Assembly: GCA_963816725.1 (NCBI GenBank) | Contig: CAWFMC010000013.1 | Span: forward strand, 62,001 to 126,000 | Length of the DNA: 64,000 nt | DNA from: CAVSUB01 sp963816725 | GTDB taxonomy: Bacteria > Acidobacteriota > Vicinamibacteria > Vicinamibacterales > 2-12-FULL-66-21 | Direction: 5' to 3' | In this document: in pieces, positions 49,744 through 58,145 of the stretch | Layout of the letters: the number at the start of each line of letters is the position of its first letter | Position numbering within the stretch: position 1 is the first letter of the stretch | Notes under the pieces: model-generated | What the model saw: the letters and a program-made list of their open reading frames with translations, nothing else | Database searches by the model: none | What the model was told of the DNA's origin: nothing | Translations under genes and position numbers: made by a program

Positions 49744-51066
49744 TCACCCCTTGACCTCCCACCCGTGCCGGTACGACCGCGTCAGATACTGGTTGGCCTC
49801 CTTCCGCTTGGGGAACGACAGCGACTTGGCGTCGAACTCCAGCGTCTCGCCCGGGAAATGTGCCGCGACGTTGCCGATCAGCACGGCTTCGGTCAGCGGT
49901 CCGGCGTAATCCAGGTTGGCGGAGCACTTCGTCTTGCTGCCCCCCAACACGACGTCGATGAACTCGCCGTAGTGGTCGCGCTCGGGGACGTCGATCGCCG
50001 GTAGCGTCACGTTCGGTGCGCCGACCACGAATGCGGGATCGCTGCCGTGCGGCAGGACCAGCATCCCCGTCGTGCCGACGAGAACGCTCCCTTGCGCCGG
50101 GAACCGCGTCCCGACCGGTTCGCGAATGGCGTCGGGTGGCAGCTCGCCGCCGTCATACCACCACACGTCCACCGTGTCGCCGGCCGTGAACTCCGTGCCG
50201 GGGTAAGTCAGCTTCACCCGCGCCTTGACGGCCCAGTTGTCAGTCGTCGGCGCTGGCCCCGCGGCCATGACCGCGGTCGGCGATGTCAGCTTCAGCGCGC
50301 GATACGGCGGGCTGTAGATGTGGCAGCCCATGTCGCCGAGCGTGCCGGTGCCGAAGCCGATGCGCCGGCGCCACTCTCCTGGGTGATACGCCTTCTGGAT
50401 GTACGGGCGCGGTGCGTTCACACCCAGCCAACCGTCCCACGCGAGCGGCGCCGGGACCGCGTCACCCTTCACTTCGAGCGGCTTGTCGTCGCCCCAGCTC
50501 TTGTTCGAGAAGGTGTGGACTTCCTTGATCTTCCCCACCACGCCGCTGCGGACGAGCGCTTCACCGTAGAGTTGCGGACGCGTCGACGAGACCTGGATGC
50601 CCATCTGCGTCGTGACGCCGCGGCGTCGAGCGTACTCGGTGAGGAGCCGCGTCTCGTGCAGCGTGTTGCAGAGCGGCTTCTCGACATAGACGGCCTTGTT
50701 GCGCTTCATGGCCGCCATCGCCACCAGGCAGTGCATGTGATCGGGAATCGCGACGTTCACCGAGTCGATGTTCTTGTGCTCGCGAGCCAGCAACTCCCGC
50801 CAGTCCTGGTAGACGCGCACGGCGGGGAAGCGTTGCTGCAGCGGCTCGATGCGGCACAGATCGACGTCGGCCACGGCCACCAGCTGGAACTTCGGGTGTT
50901 TGGCAAACGACATGATGTCCGACATCGCCTGCCCGGCTGCGCCGATGCTCGCATGCCGCAGCGTCGGTTGTGCCGCCCGGACCGGGATGGAAAGGAACGG
51001 CGCGGCCGCCGCGCTCGCCGTGAGGGTCTGGAGGAAGCGGCGCCGGGAGACAGGTGGCATCGACAT
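49744..51066 (-). CDS. Tat-exported Gfo/Idh/MocA-family oxidoreductase
   Basis: 440 residues starting with a twin-arginine signal (VSRRRFLQTLTASAAAAPFL). Rossmann part: HASIGAAGQAMSDIMSFAKH, VAVADVDLCRIEPLQQRFP, VNVAIPDHMHCLVAMAAM, KAVYVEKPLCNTLHETRLL (EKP). The C-terminal domain contains FGTGTLGDMGCHIYSPPYRA and AHFPGETLEFDAKSL, typical of secreted relatives with non-dissociating NAD. ATG at 51064-51066 is chosen; one 6 bp downstream is equally possible. Divergent from the alpha-glucuronidase gene, 80 bp apart, so probably co-regulated in sugar use. Confidence 0.9.
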   Translation of the reverse strand: MSMPPVSRRRFLQTLTASAAAAPFLSIPVRAAQPTLRHASIGAAGQAMSDIMSFAKHPKFQLVAVADVDLCRIEPLQQRFPAVRVYQDWRELLAREHKNIDSVNVAIPDHMHCLVAMAAMKRNKAVYVEKPLCNTLHETRLLTEYARRRGVTTQMGIQVSSTRPQLYGEALVRSGVVGKIKEVHTFSNKSWGDDKPLEVKGDAVPAPLAWDGWLGVNAPRPYIQKAYHPGEWRRRIGFGTGTLGDMGCHIYSPPYRALKLTSPTAVMAAGPAPTTDNWAVKARVKLTYPGTEFTAGDTVDVWWYDGGELPPDAIREPVGTRFPAQGSVLVGTTGMLVLPHGSDPAFVVGAPNVTLPAIDVPERDHYGEFIDVVLGGSKTKCSANLDYAGPLTEAVLIGNVAAHFPGETLEFDAKSLSFPKRKEANQYLTRSYRHGWEVKG

Positions 51067-51146
51067 GCCGGAGAGCGTAGCGCCACGACGCGGCTGCGCG
51101 CAAACCCGGGTGAATCGGATAGCATGACCTCTTTCCAAGGAACCCT

Positions 51147-53300
51147 ATGCCTTCGACCCGCCGCGATTTCGTCGCGACCGGCCTCGCCGGTCTGGCCGGC
51201 GCCTGCGCCGCTGGCGCGCTGACGCCCCGTCTCCTGTTGGCCGGCGAGGACGCGGTCCGCCAGGCGTTGCCGGTCAGTGAAGATGGCCACAAGCTGTGGC
51301 TTCGCTACGCCAGTCCGGGCGACGCGGCCACGACAGCCTACCGCGGCGCGATCACGCAGGTGCTGGTCGAAGGCACGTCGCCGACGAGCGCCGTGATCAA
51401 GAGCGAGATGAGCACCGCCCTGCGGTCGCTGTTGGGCGCCGACGTGCCGGTGGCCGCGACCGGCCTGCGCGACAACGCCGTCGTCATCGGCACGCCAGCC
51501 AACTCGCCGGCGATCCGCGGACTCGGGCTCGAGTCCCAACTCCAGCAGGCGGGACCTGAGGGCTTCGTCATCCGCACCGGGCGGTCATCGAATCATCCGG
51601 TCGTGGTGGTTGCCTCGAGTGGCGAGATCGGCGCGCTCTACGGCACGTTCCACTTCCTCCGCCTGCTCCAGACCGGCGCGTCCATCGACCGCGTCTACGT
51701 CAGCGAGCAGCCCAAAGTGCAGCTGCGGCTGCTCAATCACTGGGACAATCTCGACGGCACCATCGAGCGCGGCTATGCCGGCCGCTCACTCTGGCAATGG
51801 AGTGAGCTGCCCGGGACGATCAGCCCGCGCTACGCCGACTACGCGCGGGCCAACGCCTCGATCGGGATCAACGGCGCCGTGGTCAACAACGTCAACGCCG
51901 ACGTGCGGGTCCTGTCCCCCGAATATCTCCCCAAGGTTGCGGCGCTCGCGAATGTCTTCCGGCCCTATGGCGTCCGCATCTATCTGTCCGCCAACGTGGC
52001 CGCGCCGCTCCGTCTCGGTGGCCTGAAGACTGCCGATCCGCTCGACCCTGGCGTGGCGGACTGGTGGAAGCGCAAGGTTGACGAGATCTACACGCACGTG
52101 CCCGACTTCGGCGGCTTCACCGTCAAGGCCAACTCAGAAGGGCAGCCCGGGCCGAAAGACTACGGACGCAGTCACGCGGAAGGCGCCAACGTGCTCGCCG
52201 ACGCCCTCGCCCCGCACGGCGGCACCGTCGTGTGGCGCGCGTTCGTCTACGACGAGGACATCGATCCCGATCGCGCCAAGCGGGCCTACACGGAGTTCAC
52301 CAGGCTCGACGGCCAGTTCAAGCCGAACGTGCTCCTCCAGGTGAAGAACGGGGCGATCGACTTCATGCCCCGCGAGCCGTTCCATCCGCTCTTCGGCGCG
52401 CTCGAGAAGACGCCGATCGTGGCGGAAATCCAGGCGACACAGGAGTATCTCGGCCAGGCCAAGCACCTCGTCTATCTGGGGACGATGTGGGAGGAGTTCC
52501 TGCAGTCGGATACGTTCGCCAAAGGGAAGGGGTCGACAGTCGCCAAGGCGATCGAGGGGGAGATTCACCCGTATCGCGTCACCGGCGTTGCGTCGGTCGT
52601 CAATCCGGGACTCGATCCCGACTGGTGCGGCCACCACTTCTCGCAATCGAACTGGTACGCCTCCGGCCGTCTGGCGTGGAATCCCAATCTCACGGCGCGG
52701 CAGATCGCCGAGGAGTGGACGCACATGACGTTCACCACCGAGCCGGCGACCGCGCAGACGATCGTCGAGATGATGATGACCTCGCGCGAGACCTTCGTGG
52801 ACTACACCATGCCGCTCGGGCTTCATCATCTGATCGGCGGCAACCATTACGCGCCGATGCCGGAGAACGCCAAAGCGCAGCGCGCGGATTGGACCGCCGC
52901 CTACTACCACCAGGCCTCGGCCGACGGGATCGGCTTCGATCGCACGATGAAGGGTGACCAGGCGGTCGGGCAGTACTTCCCGCCGGTCCGCGATCTGTTC
53001 GACGACCTGGCGACCTGCCCTGAGAAGTTCCTGCTCTGGTTCCACCGCTGCGGCTGGGACTACAAGCTGAAATCCGGCACGACGCTGTGGGAAGGGTTGT
53101 GCGAGCACTATTATCGCGGCGCGGCCCAGGCCGCCGCGTTGCAGTCGACGTGGCAGTCGCTCGCCGGCCGGATCGACCCGCAGCGTCATAAGGAAGTCGC
53201 CGATCGTCTGGTGATCCAGGTCGCGGACGCGGCGGCCTGGCGCGACCACATCCTGACCTACTTCCAGACGTTCAGTCAGCGCCCGATCGCGAAGGGCTGA
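51147..53300 (+). CDS. aguA: Tat-exported GH67 alpha-glucuronidase
   Basis: 717 residues with signal TRRDFVATGLAGLAGACA. GH67 features: N-terminal domain with FHFLRLLQTG, the signature LLNHWDNLDGTIERGYAGRS, the barrel (NNVNADVRVLSPEYLPKVAA; DFGGFTVKANSEGQPGPKDY), KNGAIDFMPREPFHPLFGAL with catalytic acids, and GHHFSQSNWYASGRLAWNPN. The enzyme removes 4-O-methyl-glucuronic acid from xylo-oligosaccharides. AAGGA precedes the ATG. Export to the periplasm by Tat is less common than cytosolic GH67. Indicates glucuronoxylan use. Confidence 0.93.
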   Translation: MPSTRRDFVATGLAGLAGACAAGALTPRLLLAGEDAVRQALPVSEDGHKLWLRYASPGDAATTAYRGAITQVLVEGTSPTSAVIKSEMSTALRSLLGADVPVAATGLRDNAVVIGTPANSPAIRGLGLESQLQQAGPEGFVIRTGRSSNHPVVVVASSGEIGALYGTFHFLRLLQTGASIDRVYVSEQPKVQLRLLNHWDNLDGTIERGYAGRSLWQWSELPGTISPRYADYARANASIGINGAVVNNVNADVRVLSPEYLPKVAALANVFRPYGVRIYLSANVAAPLRLGGLKTADPLDPGVADWWKRKVDEIYTHVPDFGGFTVKANSEGQPGPKDYGRSHAEGANVLADALAPHGGTVVWRAFVYDEDIDPDRAKRAYTEFTRLDGQFKPNVLLQVKNGAIDFMPREPFHPLFGALEKTPIVAEIQATQEYLGQAKHLVYLGTMWEEFLQSDTFAKGKGSTVAKAIEGEIHPYRVTGVASVVNPGLDPDWCGHHFSQSNWYASGRLAWNPNLTARQIAEEWTHMTFTTEPATAQTIVEMMMTSRETFVDYTMPLGLHHLIGGNHYAPMPENAKAQRADWTAAYYHQASADGIGFDRTMKGDQAVGQYFPPVRDLFDDLATCPEKFLLWFHRCGWDYKLKSGTTLWEGLCEHYYRGAAQAAALQSTWQSLAGRIDPQRHKEVADRLVIQVADAAAWRDHILTYFQTFSQRPIAKG

Positions 53301-53336
53301 CGTGGGAAGCTGTGACAGTTCCGGACTGGAGAGCTG

Positions 53337-54062
53337 ATGGCGAGTAGCGCCGAGACCCGTCTCTTCGACCGTCGGTTGTATCTCGCCGCCGCCCTCCTCT
53401 TGCCGCTGGTGATCCTGATCGGGTTTGCCCGGACCTATTACCTGAAGACAGTGTTCGGAACGCCGGCGGTGCCATCGCCACTGGTCCATCTGCACGCCGT
53501 CGTGATGACCGCCTGGGTGGCGCTCTTCCTGGTGCAGGTGCGGCTGATCGCCTCTAGGCGCGTCCGGTGGCATCAGCAACTTGGCTACGCCAGCATTGTC
53601 CTGGCCGCGCTCATCGTCGTGATCGGCGTTCCGACCGCGCTGCGCGCCGCCAAATACGGATCGCCTTCCACCCCGCCTGGCGTCGTGCCGCTCGCCTTTC
53701 TCGTCGTCCCCGCATTCGACCTGCTGATGTTCGCGATGTTGTTCGGCGCCGCGATCGTGTACCGGCGCCGGCCCGCGACGCACAAACGTCTCATGCTGCT
53801 GACGGCGATCAATTTCCTGCCCCCGGCGTTGGGCCGGATCGCCGTTCCTTCATTGCAGGCGCTCGGGCCCCTCTGGTTCTTTGGCGTTCCGGTCCTTGTG
53901 GCGGCCGTCTGTCTGGTGCTCGACGCGCGCCGGCACGGGCATGTCAACCGGGTATTCGCCGGCGGCATCGCCATGCTCGTGCTGTCGTACGTGGTGCGGC
54001 TGGCGGTGATGAACACGGCGCCGTGGATGGCGTTCGCCGGCTGGGTCACGCAGTTCGTGTGA
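53337..54062 (+). CDS. DUF2306-like polytopic membrane protein
   Basis: 241 residues with about seven membrane helices (LYLAAALLLPLVILIGFA; SPLVHLHAVVMTAWVALFLV; WHQQLGYASIVLAALIVVIG; RLMLLTAINFLPPALGRI). HLHAVVMTAW and WHQQLG carry histidines seen in DUF2306-type proteins, which may bind haem. GGAGAG precedes the ATG. 36 bp after the glucuronidase but probably unrelated in function. Confidence 0.8.
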   Translation: MASSAETRLFDRRLYLAAALLLPLVILIGFARTYYLKTVFGTPAVPSPLVHLHAVVMTAWVALFLVQVRLIASRRVRWHQQLGYASIVLAALIVVIGVPTALRAAKYGSPSTPPGVVPLAFLVVPAFDLLMFAMLFGAAIVYRRRPATHKRLMLLTAINFLPPALGRIAVPSLQALGPLWFFGVPVLVAAVCLVLDARRHGHVNRVFAGGIAMLVLSYVVRLAVMNTAPWMAFAGWVTQFV

Positions 54063-54344
54063 ACCAGCGCGGGTCGCGATCCCGGTCTGCGCCGAGCAGT
54101 TCCCGATCGTTCTGGCGCCGCCGCCGCCGCAGCGCGCCTTCCTCGCGGTGAGCACGTCGCCCGAGCGACGGTCACCAGCCTGAACCGGTCACCCGATCAG
54201 ATCGGATCTACTCGACGTTCTGGACGGCCCAGTAGGGATGGCTCGGCAGTGGTTCGCGCTGCGAGTGGAGCCGGGGACGCGCATCGCGCGGGCCCCGGTT
54301 ACGATGTGCGGCAACGCGATGTCGAACGGCGAGCCCTGACGGGG

Positions 54345-54551
54345 TCAGGCGGCGGCGGGATCCGGCGCGGTCGCGGGGCGCGCTGCGGCGCACGACGCAC
54401 AAACGCATCGCCTGGCCTGGTCTGCTTCAGGCACTCGGGCCAGGACCTCGGCAGGCACCAGGGCCTCGAAGCACCAGCAGCGCGCCTGGCCGGCGGCCCT
54501 GCCGCACTGGTTCGGCCCGCTGCAGAGCGGGCATCTCTCGAGTTCACTCAT
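54345..54551 (-). CDS. Small cysteine-rich CWC-domain protein
   Basis: 68 residues with ten cysteines in the CWC pattern: RCPLCSGPNQCGRAAGQ, ARCWCFEALVPAEVLAR, CVCASCAAA. The family is small, probably metal-binding and of unknown role. ATG at 54549-54551 lacks a clear ribosome-binding site. The preceding gap (54063-54344) contains nothing I can identify. Confidence 0.78.
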   Translation of the reverse strand: MSELERCPLCSGPNQCGRAAGQARCWCFEALVPAEVLARVPEADQARRCVCASCAAARPATAPDPAAA

Positions 54552-54721
54552 AACGCAGCATCAGGCTCGGGGCATCGACGACGGTGCCCCCGAAGCTTAC
54601 CCGACTTGACGATCTTCAGTGACAGTGTGCATGGATCAATGGTGATGAGGCGTGTGCTGTGCGCCGGCGTGTTCGTCGTGGCCTCGCACCGGCGTTGAAC
54701 GGTGCGATCGAGGAGGGTCCG

Positions 54722-55210
54722 GTGATCGAGATGCAGGCTCCGCGCCGCGCGGCGAAGCCGCCGGCGCTGATATTCGCGTTCACACTGCACGTCCAGGTCG
54801 GTCCGCCCACCGAGGTTGGCGAGATGCCCGCCGGCCGCCGCAGGATCATTCCGATCCTCGGCGGCACGTTCGAGGGGCCGTCAATCCGCGGCACGGTCCT
54901 CGCTGGAGGCGCCGACTGGCAGATCGTGCAGCGGGACGGCGTAGCGAGGCTCGACACCCGCTACACCCTCCAGACCGACAGCGGCACGCTGATTTACATC
55001 CAGAACGCGGGCGTCAGGCACGCCTCGCCGGACGCGACCCGGAAGTTGCTCGCCGGCGAGGCGGTCGACCCGTCAGAGGTCTACTTCAAGACCGTGCCGA
55101 CCTTCGAGACCTCGGCGCCGGAACTGCAGTGGCTGACCCGCTCGGTCTTCGTCGGCACCGGCGAGCGCCACCCCGCGGAAGTCATCGTGCACGTCTGGCG
55201 TGTCGAGTAG
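54722..55210 (+). CDS. DUF3237-family protein
   Basis: 162 residues matching DUF3237: LIFAFTLHVQVGPPTEVGEM, GRRRIIPILGGTFEGPSIRG, GGADWQIVQRDGVARLDTRY, TLQTDSGTLIYIQNAGVRHA, YFKTVPTFETSAPELQWLTR, FVGTGERHPAEVIVHVWRVE. These small beta-barrel proteins have no established function; some lie near catabolic genes. The GTG at 54722 follows AGGAGGG closely; the ATG at 54731 is an alternative. Confidence 0.85.
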   Translation: MIEMQAPRRAAKPPALIFAFTLHVQVGPPTEVGEMPAGRRRIIPILGGTFEGPSIRGTVLAGGADWQIVQRDGVARLDTRYTLQTDSGTLIYIQNAGVRHASPDATRKLLAGEAVDPSEVYFKTVPTFETSAPELQWLTRSVFVGTGERHPAEVIVHVWRVE

Positions 55211-55244
55211 CAGCTGCGGGGCGTGAAGCACGTGAGGATCGCCG

Positions 55245-55586
55245 CTAGCGATCGCCCCGGTCACCCTGGCCGGACTTCACCTTGGTCTTGGCCTTCCGCC
55301 GCACGTCCCTGCTGAGCGAGCGGCCGACGTCATCCGATTCCTTGAAGCGCCCCGCGGCGCCGCGCCGCACGTAGCGTTTGTCGGTGCCGGTGTCGATCAC
55401 TTCGCGTTTCGCCGCGGTTCGCTTGCCGCCGCTTTTCTTTGCCCCCGCCGTTCGGTTGCGACTGGTCTTCTTCGCCCCCGAGGTCCGCTTCGCAGCCGTC
55501 TTCTTCGCTGCACCCGTCCGGCGGCCCGTGTTCTTCGCGGATCGTTGCGTCTTCGTTGCGCCTTTGCGCGTTCCCTTCTTGGCCAT
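55245..55586 (-). CDS. Lys/Arg-rich histone H1-like protein
   Basis: 113 residues. The first 60 are repeats of Lys, Arg, Ala, Thr and Gly (KKTAAKRTSGAKKTS, RTAGAKKSGGKRTAAK), like the tails of bacterial histone H1-like proteins; the C-terminal half (VIDTGTDKRYVRRGAAGRFK, DDVGRSLSRDVRRKAK) is shared with small nucleoid-associated or Ku-related tail proteins. Likely binds DNA non-specifically. ATG at 55584-55586 has GGAGG upstream. Confidence 0.8.
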   Translation of the reverse strand: MAKKGTRKGATKTQRSAKNTGRRTGAAKKTAAKRTSGAKKTSRNRTAGAKKSGGKRTAAKREVIDTGTDKRYVRRGAAGRFKESDDVGRSLSRDVRRKAKTKVKSGQGDRGDR

Positions 55587-55675
55587 AGTTACCTCCTCGA
55601 CGGACGCTGCAATCCAGGTGCCGAGGCGGCACGTCTGACGCGGTTCACGGTGCGGGCGGCACGCGAAGTGAACGA

Positions 55676-55795
55676 TTGGGTTCTACTGGTTCGGGGAATC
55701 GAAGGTGCGTGTTCCAAGGCGCTCATCGTTCGAAGGTTCGAATGCGTGATCGAACCCCGCACCTTCGAACCCACGAACCCGTCGAACCTAAGCTA
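55676..55795. repeat. GGTTCGA / TCGAACC inverted array
   Basis: GGTTC words on the left half and GAACC words on the right half. It includes nested perfect inverted repeats: GTTCGAAGGT at 55728-55737 with ACCTTCGAAC at 55761-55770, and GGTTCGA at 55735-55741 with TCGAACC at 55750-55756. Could form a cruciform. Confidence 0.8.
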
Positions 55796-55802
55796 AGCGC
55801 CA

Positions 55803-56294
55803 TCAGTGAACCGTGTCGGACTCCCGGGGCTTCACGGAGGTGTCGTTCGTGGCGGCGTCGGGATCGTCGTGACTCCACTCAACGAGCATCACGAGCGCGA
55901 GCGCGGCGAGATGGCTCTTGGGCGACGGTTGTGCGAGGAGATTCGCGATCGCCGGATTAGACCCGTCACCGGATGTATTGCCGCCCGACTCGATCGCCGC
56001 ACGGCGCGTTTCCAGTGCGCTGACGCGCCGGTGCGCGTCGAGCACGGCCTCTGTCCAGATGGCCGGCGGCAGATGGTCGCCGGTAGCGTCGCCAGGGTTC
56101 GAGACCGCACCGTCCGCATCGCCCAGCCGACCCTGGAAGCTCCCGGCGGTGTACAGCTCCGGCCTCTGAATGTCACGCTGGTTCTTGAAGTGGACCGCCG
56201 CAGCGGCAAGGAAGTTCCTCACGCTGCGGAGGGACGGCTCGCCCTTGACGGTCAAAAGCAGCCCATGCCGCAGCGGGAACACGAGGTCGGACAT
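55803..56294 (-). CDS. Hypothetical protein
   Basis: 163 residues from the ATG at 56292-56294. The first part (LVFPLRHGLLLTVKGEPSLR; SVRNFLAAAAVHFKNQRDIQ) and a hydrophobic stretch (KSHLAALALVMLVEWSHDD) look protein-like, but I recognise no family and a competing open frame exists on the other strand. Soluble, no signal peptide. Confidence 0.5.
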   Translation of the reverse strand: MSDLVFPLRHGLLLTVKGEPSLRSVRNFLAAAAVHFKNQRDIQRPELYTAGSFQGRLGDADGAVSNPGDATGDHLPPAIWTEAVLDAHRRVSALETRRAAIESGGNTSGDGSNPAIANLLAQPSPKSHLAALALVMLVEWSHDDPDAATNDTSVKPRESDTVH

Positions 56295-56471
56295 CCGTCG
56301 AGTATAGCGGTCGCCCCACCGCACGGCTGGCCGTGTGGTCGACGGATGCTGTCAGCGCGGCACGAGGTGTCCCGCCAGCACTGAGCGCTGTTGGAACACT
56401 GCGCCGTCTCATGCGTGCGTGGCTGGTGCGGCGGCGAGCAATCAGGACGGTGCGCCCATTATGATGATCGG

Positions 56472-57920
56472 ATGCACGGCTGGAACTTGGAGCACACCTA
56501 CGCAGAGCTGCCGCAGCTCTTCTATGCACCGGCGACGCCCTCGCCTGTTCGAGAGCCGCGCCTCGTGGTCTTCAACCGGCCGCTGGCGCGAACGCTCGGG
56601 CTCGATGCTGACGCGCTCGACAACCCGGAGGGCGCGGCGATCTTCGCCGGTAACGCGCTGCCCGACGGCGCGCGCCCCATCGCGCAGGCCTACGCGGGAC
56701 ATCAGTTCGGCCACTTCACCACCCTCGGCGACGGCCGGGCCATCCTGCTCGGGGAGCAGATCACGCCAGCCGGCGATCGCGTAGACATCCAGCTCAAAGG
56801 CGCCGGACGTACGCGCTTCTCGCGCGGCGGCGACGGCCGCGCCGCGCTCGGTCCCATGCTGCGCGAGTACATCGTCAGCGAGGCGATGCACGCGCTCGGC
56901 ATTCCGACGACCCGGAGTCTGGCCGTGGCCGCGACGGGGAATCTGGTTTATCGCGAGACCGAACTCGAGGGCGCCGTGCTCACGCGCGTGGCGTCGAGTC
57001 ACATCCGCGTCGGGACGATGCAGTGGGCTGCCGCGCACGCCGACACGGAGGCGGCGAGGGCTCTGGCTGATTACACCCTCGCGCGGCACTATCCCGAACT
57101 GACCGGTTCGCCGGATCCGTACCTGGCGCTGCTCGAAGCCATCGTGGCGCGGCAGGCCTCTTTGATCGCGCGCTGGCAGCTGGTCGGGTTCATCCACGGC
57201 GTGATGAACACCGACAACATGGCGCTGTCAGGCGAGACGATCGACTACGGTCCGTGCGCCTTCATGGACGTCTACGATCCGGCCACGGTGTTCAGCTCGA
57301 TCGACGCCGGTGGGCGGTACGCCTACGGCAACCAGCCGCCGATCGCGCACTGGAATCTGACCCGGCTGGCGGAAGCGATGCTGCCGCTGTTCGACGACGA
57401 CGTGAACCGGGCCGTTGAGCGAGCGACTGACGTCCTGGGGCACTTCCCCGAGCGGTTCGAGCAGCATTGGCTAGACGGCATGCGCGCGAAGCTCGGGCTG
57501 TTCACCACGGAGGCCGAGGATGCGGAACTGGTTACTGATCTGCTGGCGTGGATGCAGCGGGAGAGAGCCGACTTCACGAACACGTTTCGATCTCTCACCA
57601 GAGGCACGCTGTTCGGTGAGTCCGGTTCCCGCGACGTTGCACTGGAGGCGTGGCATGAGCGGTTCGACAGCCGCCGGTGCCGGCAGCCGCAGTCAGCAGC
57701 CGAAGTCACCGCGTTGATGCGCCGGCACAACCCGGCGGTGATCCCACGCAATCACAAGGTCGAAGAGGCGCTGGCGGCGGCCAGCGATCACCATGATCTC
57801 TCGGTGATGCATCGGCTCCTGGACGTGCTCGCGAGCCCGTACGATCACGATCTCGATCTGCCAGACTTCACGTCCCCAGGCGCCGGCCGCGAGCCGTACC
57901 GCACTTTCTGCGGCACGTAG
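56472..57920 (+). CDS. selO: Protein adenylyltransferase SelO (YdiU/UPF0061)
   Basis: 482 residues, close to the E. coli protein (about 478). SelO is a pseudokinase-fold enzyme that transfers AMP to Ser/Thr/Tyr of proteins. Visible motifs: AYAGHQFGHFTTLGDGRAIL, QLKGAGRTRFSRGGDGRAAL, GPMLREYIVSEAMHALGIPT, IRVGTMQW, GVMNTDNMALSG and TIDYGPCAFMD. A Cys in YGPC and one three residues from the end (FCGT) match the positions of the E. coli regulatory disulfide. Start ATG chosen at MHGWNLEHTYAELP. Confidence 0.95.
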   Translation: MHGWNLEHTYAELPQLFYAPATPSPVREPRLVVFNRPLARTLGLDADALDNPEGAAIFAGNALPDGARPIAQAYAGHQFGHFTTLGDGRAILLGEQITPAGDRVDIQLKGAGRTRFSRGGDGRAALGPMLREYIVSEAMHALGIPTTRSLAVAATGNLVYRETELEGAVLTRVASSHIRVGTMQWAAAHADTEAARALADYTLARHYPELTGSPDPYLALLEAIVARQASLIARWQLVGFIHGVMNTDNMALSGETIDYGPCAFMDVYDPATVFSSIDAGGRYAYGNQPPIAHWNLTRLAEAMLPLFDDDVNRAVERATDVLGHFPERFEQHWLDGMRAKLGLFTTEAEDAELVTDLLAWMQRERADFTNTFRSLTRGTLFGESGSRDVALEAWHERFDSRRCRQPQSAAEVTALMRRHNPAVIPRNHKVEEALAAASDHHDLSVMHRLLDVLASPYDHDLDLPDFTSPGAGREPYRTFCGT

Positions 57921-58145
57921 CGCGTTTAGAGACGGGCAACCCGCCCGGATGTCATGGGCGCGACCAAGCCCCGTGAGCTGCACCCGCTGACTGCGGGTCG
58001 GCTGACGCAGGCCGGATGACAGCGCGTCCCCACGCCAGGCGTATCACCTCCACTAACGACGTTTCGGTCATTATCCTGACGGCTGGCGTGCGCCCCGCTA
58101 ACATGGGGGGGAACCGGTCCTGCCGCCTCTCCAGGAGCCTGTCAC

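Noticed and set aside
52134..53783. 549-residue minus-strand open frame
   Set aside because: Antisense to the alpha-glucuronidase and the DUF2306-like gene.
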